Source: Harringtonia aguacate (lineage: Eukaryota; Ascomycota; Sordariomycetes; Ophiostomatales; Ophiostomataceae). Taken from it: a stretch of DNA of 64,000 nt. Below, in pieces: positions 1 to 10,364 of the stretch. Every line of letters begins with the position of its first letter. Position 1 is the first letter of the stretch. Where the stretch lies: contig JACCPH010000007.1 in NCBI GenBank assembly GCA_014183095.1, positions 806,001 through 870,000 on the forward strand. The letters are read 5' to 3'. The position numbers and the translations under genes were made by a program. A model generated the notes under the pieces. The model was not told the DNA's origin and made no database searches. It saw only the letters and a program-made list of their open reading frames with translations.

Positions 1-3000
1 AAGCGCTTGCTAGCCATATGCACGTCAACGGGGCGGCTGTTGTGGGCACTCTTCCTTACATACTTCCCAAAAGTCGGTGATGGCCTCTGCGGCGGGCTAC
101 GCACACTCCGTTCTACTTGCACCGCGAGCGGCCTCGGCAGTCTCAAAAGCACAGAATGCTCTGGTCCAGCCCTGTCGTCAGCCTCTTCACAACGAGCTTG
201 CCCCGGCGGTTTCGGCATTTACGCGACGATTATCCGAAAGATACTTCGGCGTGATTCGGACACCTGCGTTGACGTGAATCCGTTCCCTTTCCTTTGCTCC
301 GCCTTGGTAACCGGCCAACGGGCATTACTTAATACACCTCTGCCGACGTGGATCCCCTCCCAGAGTAGAGGGCGGATGATGTGTGTGCGGTATTTTTACA
401 GGTATTAATAAGATACGACCAGCAGGCAGCACAGAGGCTGTCCAGCGGCTAGCGGTTGATGCACACGTTTGATTACTTGTACCGCACTTTCGACTACGAG
501 TACAGGTCAAGGTCCACCTTTTGAGGCGTCTGAGGTGGGAAATTTGATACAGACGCCTGCATTGCGGCAGTCTACAGACCGATCCTTTGACCGCGTACTC
601 GTGTGCTGCTTGTGCCTTTCTCTACTCGCGATTTTCTCACAATCTGGTTGGCGAGCGGTAATCCCGGCTAGGCGTCCATCGGCTCAAGTGATACGGAGGA
701 ATGATGGGGCTTTCTTTATAATACGGAGTGTTGCATGCAGGGAGCCTTGAGGGCTTTCGGCCCCCCCTCTCTCTCTTCCCCCCCCCAAAATATGCATGAC
801 CCATTTTGCCTGCCAACAATGCTTTTGTGCTGGCCTCATGCAAACGGCACGAGTGCTTGCAACGATGCAGCCTAGTGCAAATACGACACCCTTTTACCGA
901 CAGACAGACAATAGCCCACTGGATGTGCATGCACATACACCTGTTGTCATTTGCCATCCGCCCGAAGAGAAGTTAAATGCTGAAATCACACGCTGCCCGC
1001 CACAGACGTTTGAATACTAGGGTCACTCCAGCCACATTGTTCCAGGATGGCCACGCCACCTGTCTGCCAAGCTCCAAAATAGACTTGACATCCGGATTGG
1101 TCAGTACGCGACAGTCGCTGAGACTACCAGCTGTCAGCGTTGTGTCGGGTTCCTACCCATGTTGGCAATGCTACCCGCGGCCGGCATCTGGCATGGCTGA
1201 GGCAGCAAACAAATATAACCACGATGACACGGCTGGCGACGACGTCAGGATCGATACCACACGACACACACTTGTGGAGGAAACAGCCCGTGCAGCCCGT
1301 GCAAGCCGTGCAAGCCGTGCAAAACCGTCAGGTTGCAGAAAGCTGAGGGACGGCATATTTCGGTTCCTCCCTTGTCAACACGGATTGTAGCTGCCTTATA
1401 TGAGTAGTTAGATGCAAGGAAAAGGGGGCAGTGATGTGACTTCCTTGAAAGGGCTGCATGGCCACAAGCGCCAGCGCATCTGACAATGGCATGAGTATAT
1501 CAGTGCCGCGGAAAAAAAGAAAAAAAAGGAAAAAGAAAAACAAGGAAAAAGAAAAAACGGGAAAAAAAAAAGAAAAATGGCAGTTTATTACTGCCATCTC
1601 CCTCTTCCTCCCCGTGGCAATGGCAATCCAACTGGACAATGGATCTTGAAGCCCAACGCCAGGTTTGAGAGGCCAACATCTCACACACACAAACTCCTGT
1701 TCATGGCGAAGCTCGTTTCTCGTACACCCTGCCACCAACTGGAGGATGAGGCGTTGGCCAAGAGGAGTGGAACCTGCGAGCTGCTGCCTCTTTCAGCTGC
1801 CGGCAGTGTCGTGCAGAAAATTACGGAGCAACTAGGACATCAAAAAGGGGGGGAGAGGGGGGGGGAAGCGGGTGTTGAGTGTATTTCCAACGTACGCGGC
1901 TTCCTCTACTCGTACGCACCACCGCCCTCCCTACTTATTTGCACTGTAGACAGGAATGACTCTTCCGTGTGTTTCTTTGGAGAGCCGATGCTGCTGTCGA
2001 TGCCATCGTGGCTTGTGTGTGTGTGCAAGGTGCCCAAGAGACGCCGCTACTCTTCTCGCTCTGATGTCCTTTTTTTTTCTTGTTTCTAACCGACCGGTCG
2101 CTGTAATAGCAACGCGCGTACGGCGGATAGGTCATTCCCGATTCCCGTATTTCCATTTCGCTGCCGGAGTCTGCTTCTGCCCTGCTGTTTTGATTTGCTC
2201 TTGCTCTTGCTCTTGCGCGCACTGCATTGCATTGCAGGACGCCAGCAAACGCAGCGGCGATGGCAAAAACGAGGCATGTAAGATACGTGAGATACAAAAG
2301 ATACGTAAGATACATACAGACGGTGAGGGTAGAATGCGTCAGGCATTGTGCAGGTTAGGCTACGCGTGGGGGAGGGGTGGTTTCAGAGACGCAACGACAG
2401 CCATTGGATACTGGATTGGCCCGAGGTTGATTTTGAGGGGGAGACAGAGACGGCAAAAAAGCTGGGCGCCGGTCGGACTGGGTTTCGAGTCGGACGACTC
2501 GCTGATGCTGTGCAGTGGTTCTGCGTGGCATCCCTTTCATAGGGGGGGGAGGGGGGCTGTCGCCAAGGCTGGAGAAGCCACGACACAATGGCATATCTTG
2601 ATATCCCGCGTAAAAGCTGCTCTGTGAAAAGCTCCAGGGAGGGGAGAGGGGGGGGGGGGGGGGGTGCTGTGAAGGAATTCCTGGAGGATCCCTGGAGGGT
2701 TTCCGGGGGGTTCCTGAGGATTCTCCGAGGACCTGTGCGAGTATCTCGCGAGCCTGTTTTGATAATTTGTTTGCGGTTCGGCCAAGTACGCACCGCACCG
2801 TCACAACCCGACATTGACAAGGACTCTCACTTTTCCATGAATCAGGATGAAGAAGGGTATGTATGGTGTTCTAATTATACAATCCTAGGGTAAAACAGTA
2901 CAGTTGACAACCAGTCACCCCCCCAAATACAGTAGACAACCACTCGCCCCCCCAAAATAGTTGACAACCAACCACCACTTGTCCCCCCCCCACGCAAATA

Positions 3001-3112
3001 TCATGGCACTGCGAACCCGCTCCTAGCATGCGTGCGCTGACTCTCGCTCGCCCAACCGCTGCCCGATGGCTCCTCTCCGCGAATGGCAAGACGCCTCTTG
3101 CCACGGCCGCAA
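1..3112. other. Gene-free region
   Basis: I see no supportable gene here. The open frames are short, overlap on both strands and lack recognisable domains. The stretch contains homopolymer and low-complexity tracts: an A-rich run near 1510-1575, a G-run near 2650-2664, a short GCCGTGCAA-type repeat near 1287-1322, and a degenerate tandem repeat at 2884-2993. A short open frame at 80-277 has reasonable composition but no family resemblance. Confidence 0.6.
2884..2993. repeat. Degenerate tandem repeat, about 3 copies
   Basis: Three imperfect copies of a unit of roughly 30-35 bp. Each combines a TTGACAACCA-like core (TAGACAACCA in the middle copy) with a run of seven or more C and a short A-rich spacer. 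The repeat lies about 120 bp beyond the 3' end of the DUF5519 gene on the opposite strand. No coding potential is seen. Confidence 0.7.
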
Positions 3113-3955
3113 TCAAAACTCCGGGGCCACGACGTCGACACGGCCGGCTCCACCGTACCGGGCGGCGGCGACGGCCAGCTGCTTCCACACGCGCAGCTCG
3201 GCGGCGTCGCGCGGGGCGTATATGAGCAGATAGGCGAGGGGCAGGCCGGTCAGGGGCTTGCCGGCGAGGCGGTGGCGCTCGCCCCAGCGGTGGCGCATGA
3301 CGGCGGCGGCGTCGCCCAGGCTCAGGTGCATGTGGGAGCTGCCCTCGGCGTGGGCGTGGCAGATCTCCTGGGGACGGCCAGCCGACAAAGCCGGTCGCAC
3401 AAAGAGGGCGGCCGTGCCGATGCCCTCGAGCTGGGACGGGCGAATCTCGAGCAGCGTCGGGTTCGCAGCGGCCAGCGCCTTGAGAAACGCCTCCTGGTCC
3501 TGGCGCATGCCGTCGGGCGACAGGTCGGTGGTCTGCCGCTGCGGCACGGTGTAGTTGGGCACCACGGGGCGGGAGCCGGCGCGCGGCGGGAGCGTGTTGC
3601 CGTTGCCGTTGCCGTTGCCGCCATCTTTGGTGGTCAAGTACGACGCCTGGGCGCGGGCGCCGCCGTACTTGGCGAGCGCGGCTCGGCTCGGCTGCTCAAA
3701 GACGGAGGCGTCGAGCGGGTCGCTGGCGAGCAGCTTGGCAGTCCCCTGTATGGCCCAGCCAAAGACGTTGTAGGGTATGCCGCCGGGGCCGAGGGCGAGG
3801 TAGCCGCGGTAGTCGCGCACGGCTGCCGGCACCACCAGGCCGACGAGAGCGAGTCCGGCCGCCGTGGCCGTCGCTGCGACGGGACGGGCACGGAGCACCG
3901 CCACGGCGCGGGCGAGCGCCGCAGAGGCCGCGGCCGAGGTCGGAAAGGCGGGCAT
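3113..3955 (-). CDS. Fungal DUF5519 (luciferase-domain) protein
   Basis: A single-exon gene of 280 residues. A hydrophobic N-terminal segment (about residues 25-47) could be a membrane anchor or targeting segment. The C-terminal half carries the family's hallmark, an EICHAHAEGSSHMHLSLGD stretch followed by WGERHRLAG at about residues 197-233, typical of the fungal family called DUF5519 or 'luciferase domain'. Despite that name, no light-emitting activity is established for fungal members, so I assign no reaction. A short Gly-Asn repeat (GNGNGNGN, about residue 113) is a lineage-type insertion. The start was chosen because it gives the hydrophobic N-terminus and there is no in-frame extension upstream. 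The neighbouring aspartic protease is transcribed divergently, with about 1.8 kb between the two starts. Confidence 0.85.
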   Translation of the reverse strand: MPAFPTSAAASAALARAVAVLRARPVAATATAAGLALVGLVVPAAVRDYRGYLALGPGGIPYNVFGWAIQGTAKLLASDPLDASVFEQPSRAALAKYGGARAQASYLTTKDGGNGNGNGNTLPPRAGSRPVVPNYTVPQRQTTDLSPDGMRQDQEAFLKALAAANPTLLEIRPSQLEGIGTAALFVRPALSAGRPQEICHAHAEGSSHMHLSLGDAAAVMRHRWGERHRLAGKPLTGLPLAYLLIYAPRDAAELRVWKQLAVAAARYGGAGRVDVVAPEF

Positions 3956-5745
3956 CGCGTTTTACAGGGGGATTTGGTGTGTGCGACTATGTAATACCCG
4001 TACTGCAATGGTTTTGAGGACGGCGGGAGAACGAGCTGATTTTGAAGCAAATCAGACCCTCTGCTCTGGGCTTTGCCTCCCTTCCCTTTTCTTTTTGACT
4101 CCCTTCCTTCCTCTGCCTTTTAAGCTTCCGCGCCCGACAACGTCGACAGCTCGCAGCAGGAGCGATGACGCTGACGTCTCTCTCGGACAGAGCGGGGAAG
4201 GAACGGTTAGGGCGGAGGGCCACTGAAACAAGGCCAGTAGTCTCCTGATTCTGGCCTGTATTGGTCGGGTCATCTCGGGGGAAGGCGCCAGCGACAGCGG
4301 TCGTAGCGGTCGTCGCACTCGGACGGACGCAGCCACGGCATGTCTTTTTGTTTCCGGGGCTCATTTCCTCCGACTCTGTGTGATGGTAGAGGCAGGCCCC
4401 TAATCACCATCGCTGCCGTTGCTACCATGACGCAATCGCTGCAGCCCTCCTTTGTCGTCCGCTCCACAGAGAATCGGCTTTGCGTGCCGATGCTCCTACT
4501 CTCCGAACTCCGTCTCGCGTGCGTCGTTCAACTGCTCAAATGCAGCTGTTCGACTGATCAATTGTTCAATCCCGAACCGCAAACTCCCGGTACCAACAGA
4601 CATTGTTTAGACTGGGCCACGCGTAACAAGCATTACGGAGCATCTGCTCTGTGCTACGAATGACCAGCGAGAAGTTGTCCGGCTCTACCTCGGGCATCGA
4701 CCTTTCTGTCAAGAAGATGCGATCGCCGGAAAGCATAATGGGCGCTCCCACCCTTTTCTCCTCCATGGAAACCTGGGCTGCCGCGTTTCATCTGGCCGGA
4801 CCGGCAGCGGCCAGCGACGACCTGAAGGGAGCCTGAAAGAGGTGCGCCTGCGCTCCTGCTTCTTGCCACAGCAGAGCTGTCAAACACTCATCGCAGTCGA
4901 AGCCGACTTGATAGAATGCCCTCTTCAACTGCCGCAGACAATGAACCGAGAGGCGAGTGCTGACACAACGACCGTCGGGCCGACAGCATGAATTAAGCAT
5001 CCCCTGATCGACTGATCTGCGAAGCCAACAGACACAGAGGCAGGCTTTGTGGTCGAAACGAAAAGATGTGGAGGCCGTTAGCCAAGCTTCCCAAGACGCG
5101 GCAGAGCCGCCCTCCCTGCCTCCCGGGCCAGCTGACCTTGTCGGCGACGCTGCCGACGGCCTGGGGATAAAGTTGAGAGATTGAGAGCTCAGACGACTAG
5201 CGTGGTCTACTTAAATCTCTCTACCGCACATATACTTTCTTTTTTCATCTTTTTCATCTATATGTTCCTTCCCATGCACTCGTTACAGACTGCGGCAGAT
5301 GATCAACGTCTTGTCTCGGCTGCAATTCTCCCCGGCTGTCATCCTAGAGCAAAACCTGGGATTTCCCTCTCTCCTCCTACAGTCCATCCCTGACACACAA
5401 CCATGGGAATCCTCCGTGATGTACGAGATGCCTGACAGCTTCCTATACAGGCTGTCTTCTGGGTGAATTCACCGAGCCATGTCCCCCGTCGCTGGTCCCG
5501 GTGCTGCTATTTTTTGAAACGTGACTTTCCAGATAGTTCCAGATAGAACGGCAGGCTCTTCGCCCTGCGTATTCTCTTTCCCCGTCGTCTTGGCTTCTGG
5601 GACGTTTCTTCTTGTCTCTTTCCTCGTATCTTTCCTCTGCTTTCTTTATTCTTTTCTCGGCTTGATCTGCCTTTTTCTCTCTCCTTACCGGACGACTGTT
5701 GGTCGTTGTTCTTTTTCGCTTCTACTCCGCCTTCACCCGTCCAAG
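3956..5745. other. Intergenic region, divergent promoters
   Basis: About 1.8 kb between the starts of the DUF5519 gene (-) and the aspartic protease (+). No coding sequence is supportable. The last 200 bases before the protease start are rich in CT and TTTCTT, as in many fungal 5' leaders. An in-frame opening extends upstream of the protease ATG but lacks its own ATG. Confidence 0.5.
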
Positions 5746-7155
5746 ATGAAGGTCACAGGTGCCTCTGCTGCTGTGGCAGCGTCCCTTCTTTCCCTGTCCA
5801 CTGGTGGACAGGCGGCCGCTCTGCGACAGAGCCGGGACCTGGCGGAGGAGATCATGGCGATTTCTGTGCTGGGCGGGCAGACATTCCGGGCGCCCCAGAT
5901 GGCCAACCCGTCGTTCATGACGCCTGGCCGAGGACCGCGGGCCATGGCCAAGGCTTTTGCCAAGTATGGCGTGGAGGTTCCGGCAGAGCTGCTCCTGATT
6001 CTCGAGGAGCTGCTGGAAGCGCTGGGTATCACCGTGCCGGGTCTGGGCACGGGGATTGGCACAGGGACCGGCACAGGGACCGGCAGCGGCAGCGGCAGCG
6101 GCACCAACCAGACGAACGCCAACCAGGGAATGGTGGCGGCGGTGCCGCAGATGTTCGACAGCGAGTACCTGGCGCAGGTGAGCATCGGGACGCCGGCGCA
6201 GACGCTGATGCTGGACTTTGACACGGGGTCGTCGGACCTGTGGGTGTTCAGCTCGGAGACGCCGACGACGGAGCAGACGGGGCAGCGGCTGTACCAGATC
6301 GGGCAGAGCTCGACGGCGCGGAAGCTGCAGGGGGCGACGTGGAGCATCACGTACGGCGACGGCAGCGGGTCGTCGGGCGACGTGTACACGGACACGGTGA
6401 GCATCGGCGGAGTGACGGTGGCGGGCCAGGCGGTGGAGTCGGCGCAGCAGGTGTCGTCGTCGTTTGCCAACGACACGGCCTCGTCGGGCCTGCTGGGGCT
6501 GGCCATGGACACGATCAACCAGGTGCAGCCGACGCCGCAAAAGACGTTTTTTTCCAACGCCATGGCCAGCCTGGCCATGCCGCTCTTCACGGCCAACCTC
6601 AAGAAGGCGCAGGCGGGCAACTACAACTTTGGCTTCATCGACACGACCGAGTTCAACGGCTCGCTCGCGTTTGTCGACGCCAACACGACCAACGGCTTCT
6701 GGCAGTTTGCCGCCTCGGGCTTCGCCGTCGGCAACGCCACCGCCACCGGCACGGCCATCACCGCCGCTCCGCACCAGGCCATTGCCGACACGGGCACCAC
6801 GCTGCTCATGATGCCGCAGGCCATTGTCGACGCCTACTACCAGCAGGTGCCCAGCGCCCAGGATAGCACGCAGCTCGGCGGCTACGTCTTTGACTGCGAC
6901 GAGGACCTGCCCGCGCTCACCCTCGAGATCGGTGAGATCGGCGGCGGCGCCTACCAGGCCGTCGTCCCGGGCGAGCTCATCAACTTTGCCCCCGCCGACG
7001 GCCTCGGCGCCTCCACCGCCACCACCTGCTTTGGCGGGCTGCAGGCCGCCGGAAGCCTGCCCTTTGCCATCTACGGCGACGTCTTCCTCAAGAGCCAGTT
7101 TGTCGTGCTCCACGGTGGCAGCGCGCAGCTGGGCTTTGCCTCCAAGTCGTTTTAA
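5746..7155 (+). CDS. Secreted pepsin-like aspartic protease (family A1)
   Basis: A single-exon gene of 469 residues. It has a signal peptide (about residues 1-24, hydrophobic with an Ala-rich end) and a propeptide to about residue 130 that ends in a Gly-Thr/Gly-Ser linker (residues 101-120). A bilobal A1 protease domain follows. The catalytic motifs are visible: DTGSSDLW at 159-166 and DTGTTLL at 348-354, with the flap tyrosine in the ITYGDGSGSSGD segment near 201-212. Aspergillopepsin/penicillopepsin-type enzymes digest protein outside the cell at acid pH, and the propeptide is expected to be removed autocatalytically. I start at the ATG at 5746 because it opens directly on the signal peptide. 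The frame is open back to 5521 but contains no ATG there, only a GTG, and reads through a CT-rich leader. Confidence 0.95.
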   Translation: MKVTGASAAVAASLLSLSTGGQAAALRQSRDLAEEIMAISVLGGQTFRAPQMANPSFMTPGRGPRAMAKAFAKYGVEVPAELLLILEELLEALGITVPGLGTGIGTGTGTGTGSGSGSGTNQTNANQGMVAAVPQMFDSEYLAQVSIGTPAQTLMLDFDTGSSDLWVFSSETPTTEQTGQRLYQIGQSSTARKLQGATWSITYGDGSGSSGDVYTDTVSIGGVTVAGQAVESAQQVSSSFANDTASSGLLGLAMDTINQVQPTPQKTFFSNAMASLAMPLFTANLKKAQAGNYNFGFIDTTEFNGSLAFVDANTTNGFWQFAASGFAVGNATATGTAITAAPHQAIADTGTTLLMMPQAIVDAYYQQVPSAQDSTQLGGYVFDCDEDLPALTLEIGEIGGGAYQAVVPGELINFAPADGLGASTATTCFGGLQAAGSLPFAIYGDVFLKSQFVVLHGGSAQLGFASKSF

Positions 7156-7158
7156 TTG

Positions 7159-7219
7159 TGTGTTTGTCTGTGTTTGTCTGTGTTTGTCTGTGTTTGTCTG
7201 TGTTTGTCTGTGTTTGTGT
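7159..7219 (+). repeat. TGTGTTTGTC tandem repeat, about 6 copies
   Basis: A nearly perfect 10-bp repeat that begins within a few bases of the protease stop codon and so lies in its 3' UTR. It is G+T on the sense strand. Confidence 0.9.
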
Positions 7220-8027
7220 GATATTTCTGTTTTTATTTGTTTGATCTGTCCATGTTCTTATTCGGACGTCTTTAAGACCACGAGCTACCATTCTTATTGT
7301 CGTAGACAGAAGATACCAAAAGACACGAGCACTTTCTCATGGTTCTGTGTACGCAGACACGCGTCCCAATCCCTGACTGCGCTGTTCCACGGCATGGAAT
7401 GGCTGCCGAGACGGGTGATGCTGAGGCCGTCTCGCAGGGTTGTGTGCGCTGACAGCAGCGTCGTCCGAGGACGGTCGGTTCCTGCAGTGTAAGTCGGAAA
7501 CACTGCAGGAGCGATGCAACGCGACGCGACGCTCCAGCGCTGCTCGCCTGTGCCAGGGCCCCGCTAAAATTCAACGGACGAACGCCGCCGTCGCCTGCCT
7601 GTTTGTACCTGCCTGCGCGTCGTCGCACTGACGGCAACGCAGCGCTGGCGCTGCTGCACACGTAAGCGGGGAGTTGCCCCCCCCCCCGCATTGGGGGCTT
7701 GCGGCTGCCTGGTGTCGCGTCCTTCCCCTTTGCGCCTTCCTGGAGGGGGGCGAAAGAGCCTGTCCATATTGGCTCGCATATGACCAAGAAAAAAAACGGG
7801 GAAAAAAAGAAGAAACGGGAAGCAGGAAGGAGGCGGAAAAAATAAGCCACACAGAAAAGGGGGAACACATAGCACACAAGGCATCCCCCCTGCGTGACGT
7901 CGCCCTCGCCTTCTGAGCTTATCCACTCTCTCGGTGTCTTCCGTGGTCTTCTGCTGACGATGGCCGCCGCCTCCCGTCCCGACTGTGGCTTCATCTGGGT
8001 GATGCCTTTCTTATAGCTGGCGTTTCT

Positions 8028-8109
8028 GTTCTCTCTCACTTTCTCTTCCGCCCTCTCTCTCTCCTTCTCCCTCTCCCCCCCTCTCCCCCTCCCCCCCTCT
8101 CTCCCCTCC
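8028..8109 (+). promoter_or_regulatory. Polypyrimidine leader of WSS1
   Basis: Positions 8051-8109 are 59 consecutive C or T residues, ending 13 nt before the WSS1 ATG. CT-rich tracts next to the start are common in highly transcribed fungal genes, but this one is unusually long and pure. It probably lies in the 5' UTR or core promoter. Confidence 0.55.
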
Positions 8110-8122
8110 ACACCGCATCGCC

Positions 8123-10063
8123 ATGCCTGAACACGACCCCCTCGTCCTCTCCTACTCGCACCTGCGCGACTTCCCGCGCGCGCCTGAGGCGCTGCATCTC
8201 CTGCGTCAGGTCGTTTCCCTCGTCAAACCGCTCATGCGTGCTCGACGCTGGACCGTCCGCGAGCTCGCCGAGTTCTACCCCGACCAGGCCAACCTGCTGG
8301 GCCTCAACATCAACAAGGGCCAGCGCATCCTCCTGCGGCTGCGCTACCCGAGCGACCGCACCCTCTTCCTGCCGCTGGAGCAGATTGCCGACACGTTGCT
8401 GCACGAGCTCGCCCACATCGTCCACGGGCCCCACGGCTCCGCCTTCCACGCGCTCTGGAACCAGCTGCGCGACGAGCACGTCGCCCTCGTCCTCAAGGGC
8501 TACACTGGCGAGGGCTTCCTGTCCGAGGGACGGCGGCTGGGCGGTGGCGGGCCGGTCCCGCTGCCGATGCAGGAGGCCCGACGGGTGGCCAGAGCGGCGG
8601 CGGAGCGACGACGCCTGCCTGCTGGGGGCCATGGAAGCAGCAGCCCCGGCGGGGGCCCTTTTGGACCGTACAGCCCCTACGGCCCCTACGGTAGTCATGG
8701 ACCACACAACCACCACCACCCGTACGGCGGCCACCGGCTCGGCGGTGCCGTGGCCCAGCCGAGTGCAGACATTTGTCGCGTCGTTGCCGACGCGGCCGCC
8801 CGGCGGAACCCGGAGCCTACCAAGCCGGGCCGCCTTCGCCGGGGGCACAGAGACAGCAGCGGCCAGGAAAGGAAACACAAGGAGAACAAGGGTAAAGGAA
8901 AGCAGGCCGACCACCACCGCCACGCCTCCCACTCCCGCACCGACGGCCACGGTCACGTCCACGGCCACGGCCACGGCAACGGCCGTCACGCGCTCGACCG
9001 CGGCTGCGCCACAGCCGGCCGCCAGTACGACGATCAGACGCGCCGCGACCTCGCCGACCAGGCCACGCGCAATGGCTTCCGCACGCAGGCGGAGGAGGAC
9101 GCGGCAAACGACGCGGCCATTGCTCAGGCGCTCTGGGAGCTCGTGCAGGAGGACGAGCGGCGGCGGCTGGGGCCACGGTATGTGGAACCGACGGCGGAGC
9201 AGCCCGAGGGCAGTGGGGGGCGGCCGGTGGTGGTGGACAGCAGCAGCGACAGCGACAGCAGCAGCAGCAGCAGCAGCAGTAGCAGCAGCGAGGACGAATA
9301 CGACAGCGACAGCGACATTGATGGCGACAGCGACAGCGACATTGGCCGTGACACCGGCGGCGAGCGCGGCCGCAGCCGCACCGCCTGGATCCGCCAACCC
9401 GGCTGGACCTGCTCCACCTGCACGCTACACAACCCCAGCACATTTCTGTGCTGCGACGCCTGCGGCATGCAACGCCGTCGAGAGGACGGGGCAGGCCGCG
9501 ACCTGGGCACAGTGCCTGCGCAGCGGCCGGTGCAGCCAGTACGGCCAGTACGGCCAGTACGGCCAGTACGGCCACCGTCGATTGGCTCGTCTTCGTCTCC
9601 TCCGCCACCGCCACCGCCACCGCCTCCGCCACCGAACCGGACCAGCCGCCTGCTCGGATCCAAGTCTGGGTCCAAGTCTGGGTCTAAGTCTGGGTCCAAG
9701 TCTGGGTCCAGGTCCGGCTCCAGGTCCGGCTCCGTCTCCAGCTCATTCAAGACGGCGCTGACCTCGCCCGCCGCCTCGTCCTCCAGCCTGTCTACGACCA
9801 AGGCGCGGCTGGGCCCGCAGCCACGGGACGTGTCCACAGCGGCCACCGCACCCGACCGGCGCGTCCGGTTCCGGTCGTCGTCTCGTTCGCCGTCGACCGG
9901 GCACCCGTCGAACCGTGCGGCGGCCCCGGCACCGTCGGCTCCACCGCCACCACCACCGCCGCCACCGCCGTCTTCCTGGGTGTGCACGTTCTGCGAGCGG
10001 CGGATGGCGCGGCAGTTCTGGACGTGCGACCTGTGCGGGACGCTGAAGCAGAGCTGGCAGTGA
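8123..10063 (+). CDS. WSS1: WSS1-like DNA-dependent metalloprotease with two RanBP2 zinc fingers
   Basis: A single exon of 646 residues. The N-terminal WLM domain (about 5-165) carries the zinc motif HELAHIVHGPH at 94-104, with H94, E95, H98 and H104 the expected catalytic or ligand residues. Wss1/SPRTN proteases cut proteins crosslinked to DNA and work with Cdc48 and SUMO. Two RanBP2-type zinc fingers follow, W428-x-C-x2-C...C-x2-C (428-452) and W619-x-C-x2-C...C-x2-C (619-643). Between the WLM domain and the first finger, residues 132-140 resemble an SHP box (F-x-x-E-G-x-x-L-G), and R153-x5-AA-x2-R163 fits the VIM consensus. Both kinds of motif bind Cdc48/p97. The middle is disordered, with His/Gly-rich, Ser/Asp-rich and repeat stretches (PVRPVRP, GSKSGSK). 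It is much longer than yeast Wss1 because of these tracts. Confidence 0.93.
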   Translation: MPEHDPLVLSYSHLRDFPRAPEALHLLRQVVSLVKPLMRARRWTVRELAEFYPDQANLLGLNINKGQRILLRLRYPSDRTLFLPLEQIADTLLHELAHIVHGPHGSAFHALWNQLRDEHVALVLKGYTGEGFLSEGRRLGGGGPVPLPMQEARRVARAAAERRRLPAGGHGSSSPGGGPFGPYSPYGPYGSHGPHNHHHPYGGHRLGGAVAQPSADICRVVADAAARRNPEPTKPGRLRRGHRDSSGQERKHKENKGKGKQADHHRHASHSRTDGHGHVHGHGHGNGRHALDRGCATAGRQYDDQTRRDLADQATRNGFRTQAEEDAANDAAIAQALWELVQEDERRRLGPRYVEPTAEQPEGSGGRPVVVDSSSDSDSSSSSSSSSSSEDEYDSDSDIDGDSDSDIGRDTGGERGRSRTAWIRQPGWTCSTCTLHNPSTFLCCDACGMQRRREDGAGRDLGTVPAQRPVQPVRPVRPVRPVRPPSIGSSSSPPPPPPPPPPPPNRTSRLLGSKSGSKSGSKSGSKSGSRSGSRSGSVSSSFKTALTSPAASSSSLSTTKARLGPQPRDVSTAATAPDRRVRFRSSSRSPSTGHPSNRAAAPAPSAPPPPPPPPPPSSWVCTFCERRMARQFWTCDLCGTLKQSWQ

Positions 10064-10364
10064 AGGAGTTTGGCCGGTCATAGACATATAGATGTATGAT
10101 TTGGGACGCATTTGCATGCACGCGGGGTTTGGGTCGGAATGGCAGACGGGTCTGCGGTCACGGATTTTAGAGCATGGCATCTGCATGTTTGGAGTTTGTC
10201 TAGATTTGCCTTTGCATTTCCTTGCATTTTCTCTATTCGCTCCCCCCGACATGATTCAACGAAAATACGAAAAATGAAAAATAAAATAAAAAATAAATAA
10301 ATACAGTCACAACGTGGCCTCACAAGAGAGAAGAGAAAGCGGGACGCCTCCGTCCACTTGACCG
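10064..10364 (+). terminator. Convergent 3' intergenic with poly(A) signals
   Basis: 301 bp between the stops of WSS1 (+) and HIS4 (-). An A-rich block at 10270-10304 has several overlapping AATAAA elements on the + strand, about 210 nt past the WSS1 stop, so it is the likely WSS1 cleavage and polyadenylation region. Confidence 0.5.

Larger units (their letters stand above)
7156..8122. other. Intergenic region between protease and WSS1
   Basis: No gene is supportable. It holds the protease 3' UTR repeat, C-runs and A-rich runs near 7680 and 7790-7850, and a pyrimidine tract that abuts the WSS1 start. Confidence 0.5.

Noticed and set aside
5521..5745. In-frame upstream extension of the aspartic protease
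   Set aside because: It has no ATG (it starts with GTG), is a CT-rich leader, and would bury the clear signal peptide beginning at 5746.
7159..7219. Regularly spaced repeats resembling an array
   Set aside because: Simple 10-bp head-to-tail repeats without spacers, in a eukaryotic 3' UTR. Not a CRISPR array. The same holds for the repeats at 29221 and 49788.
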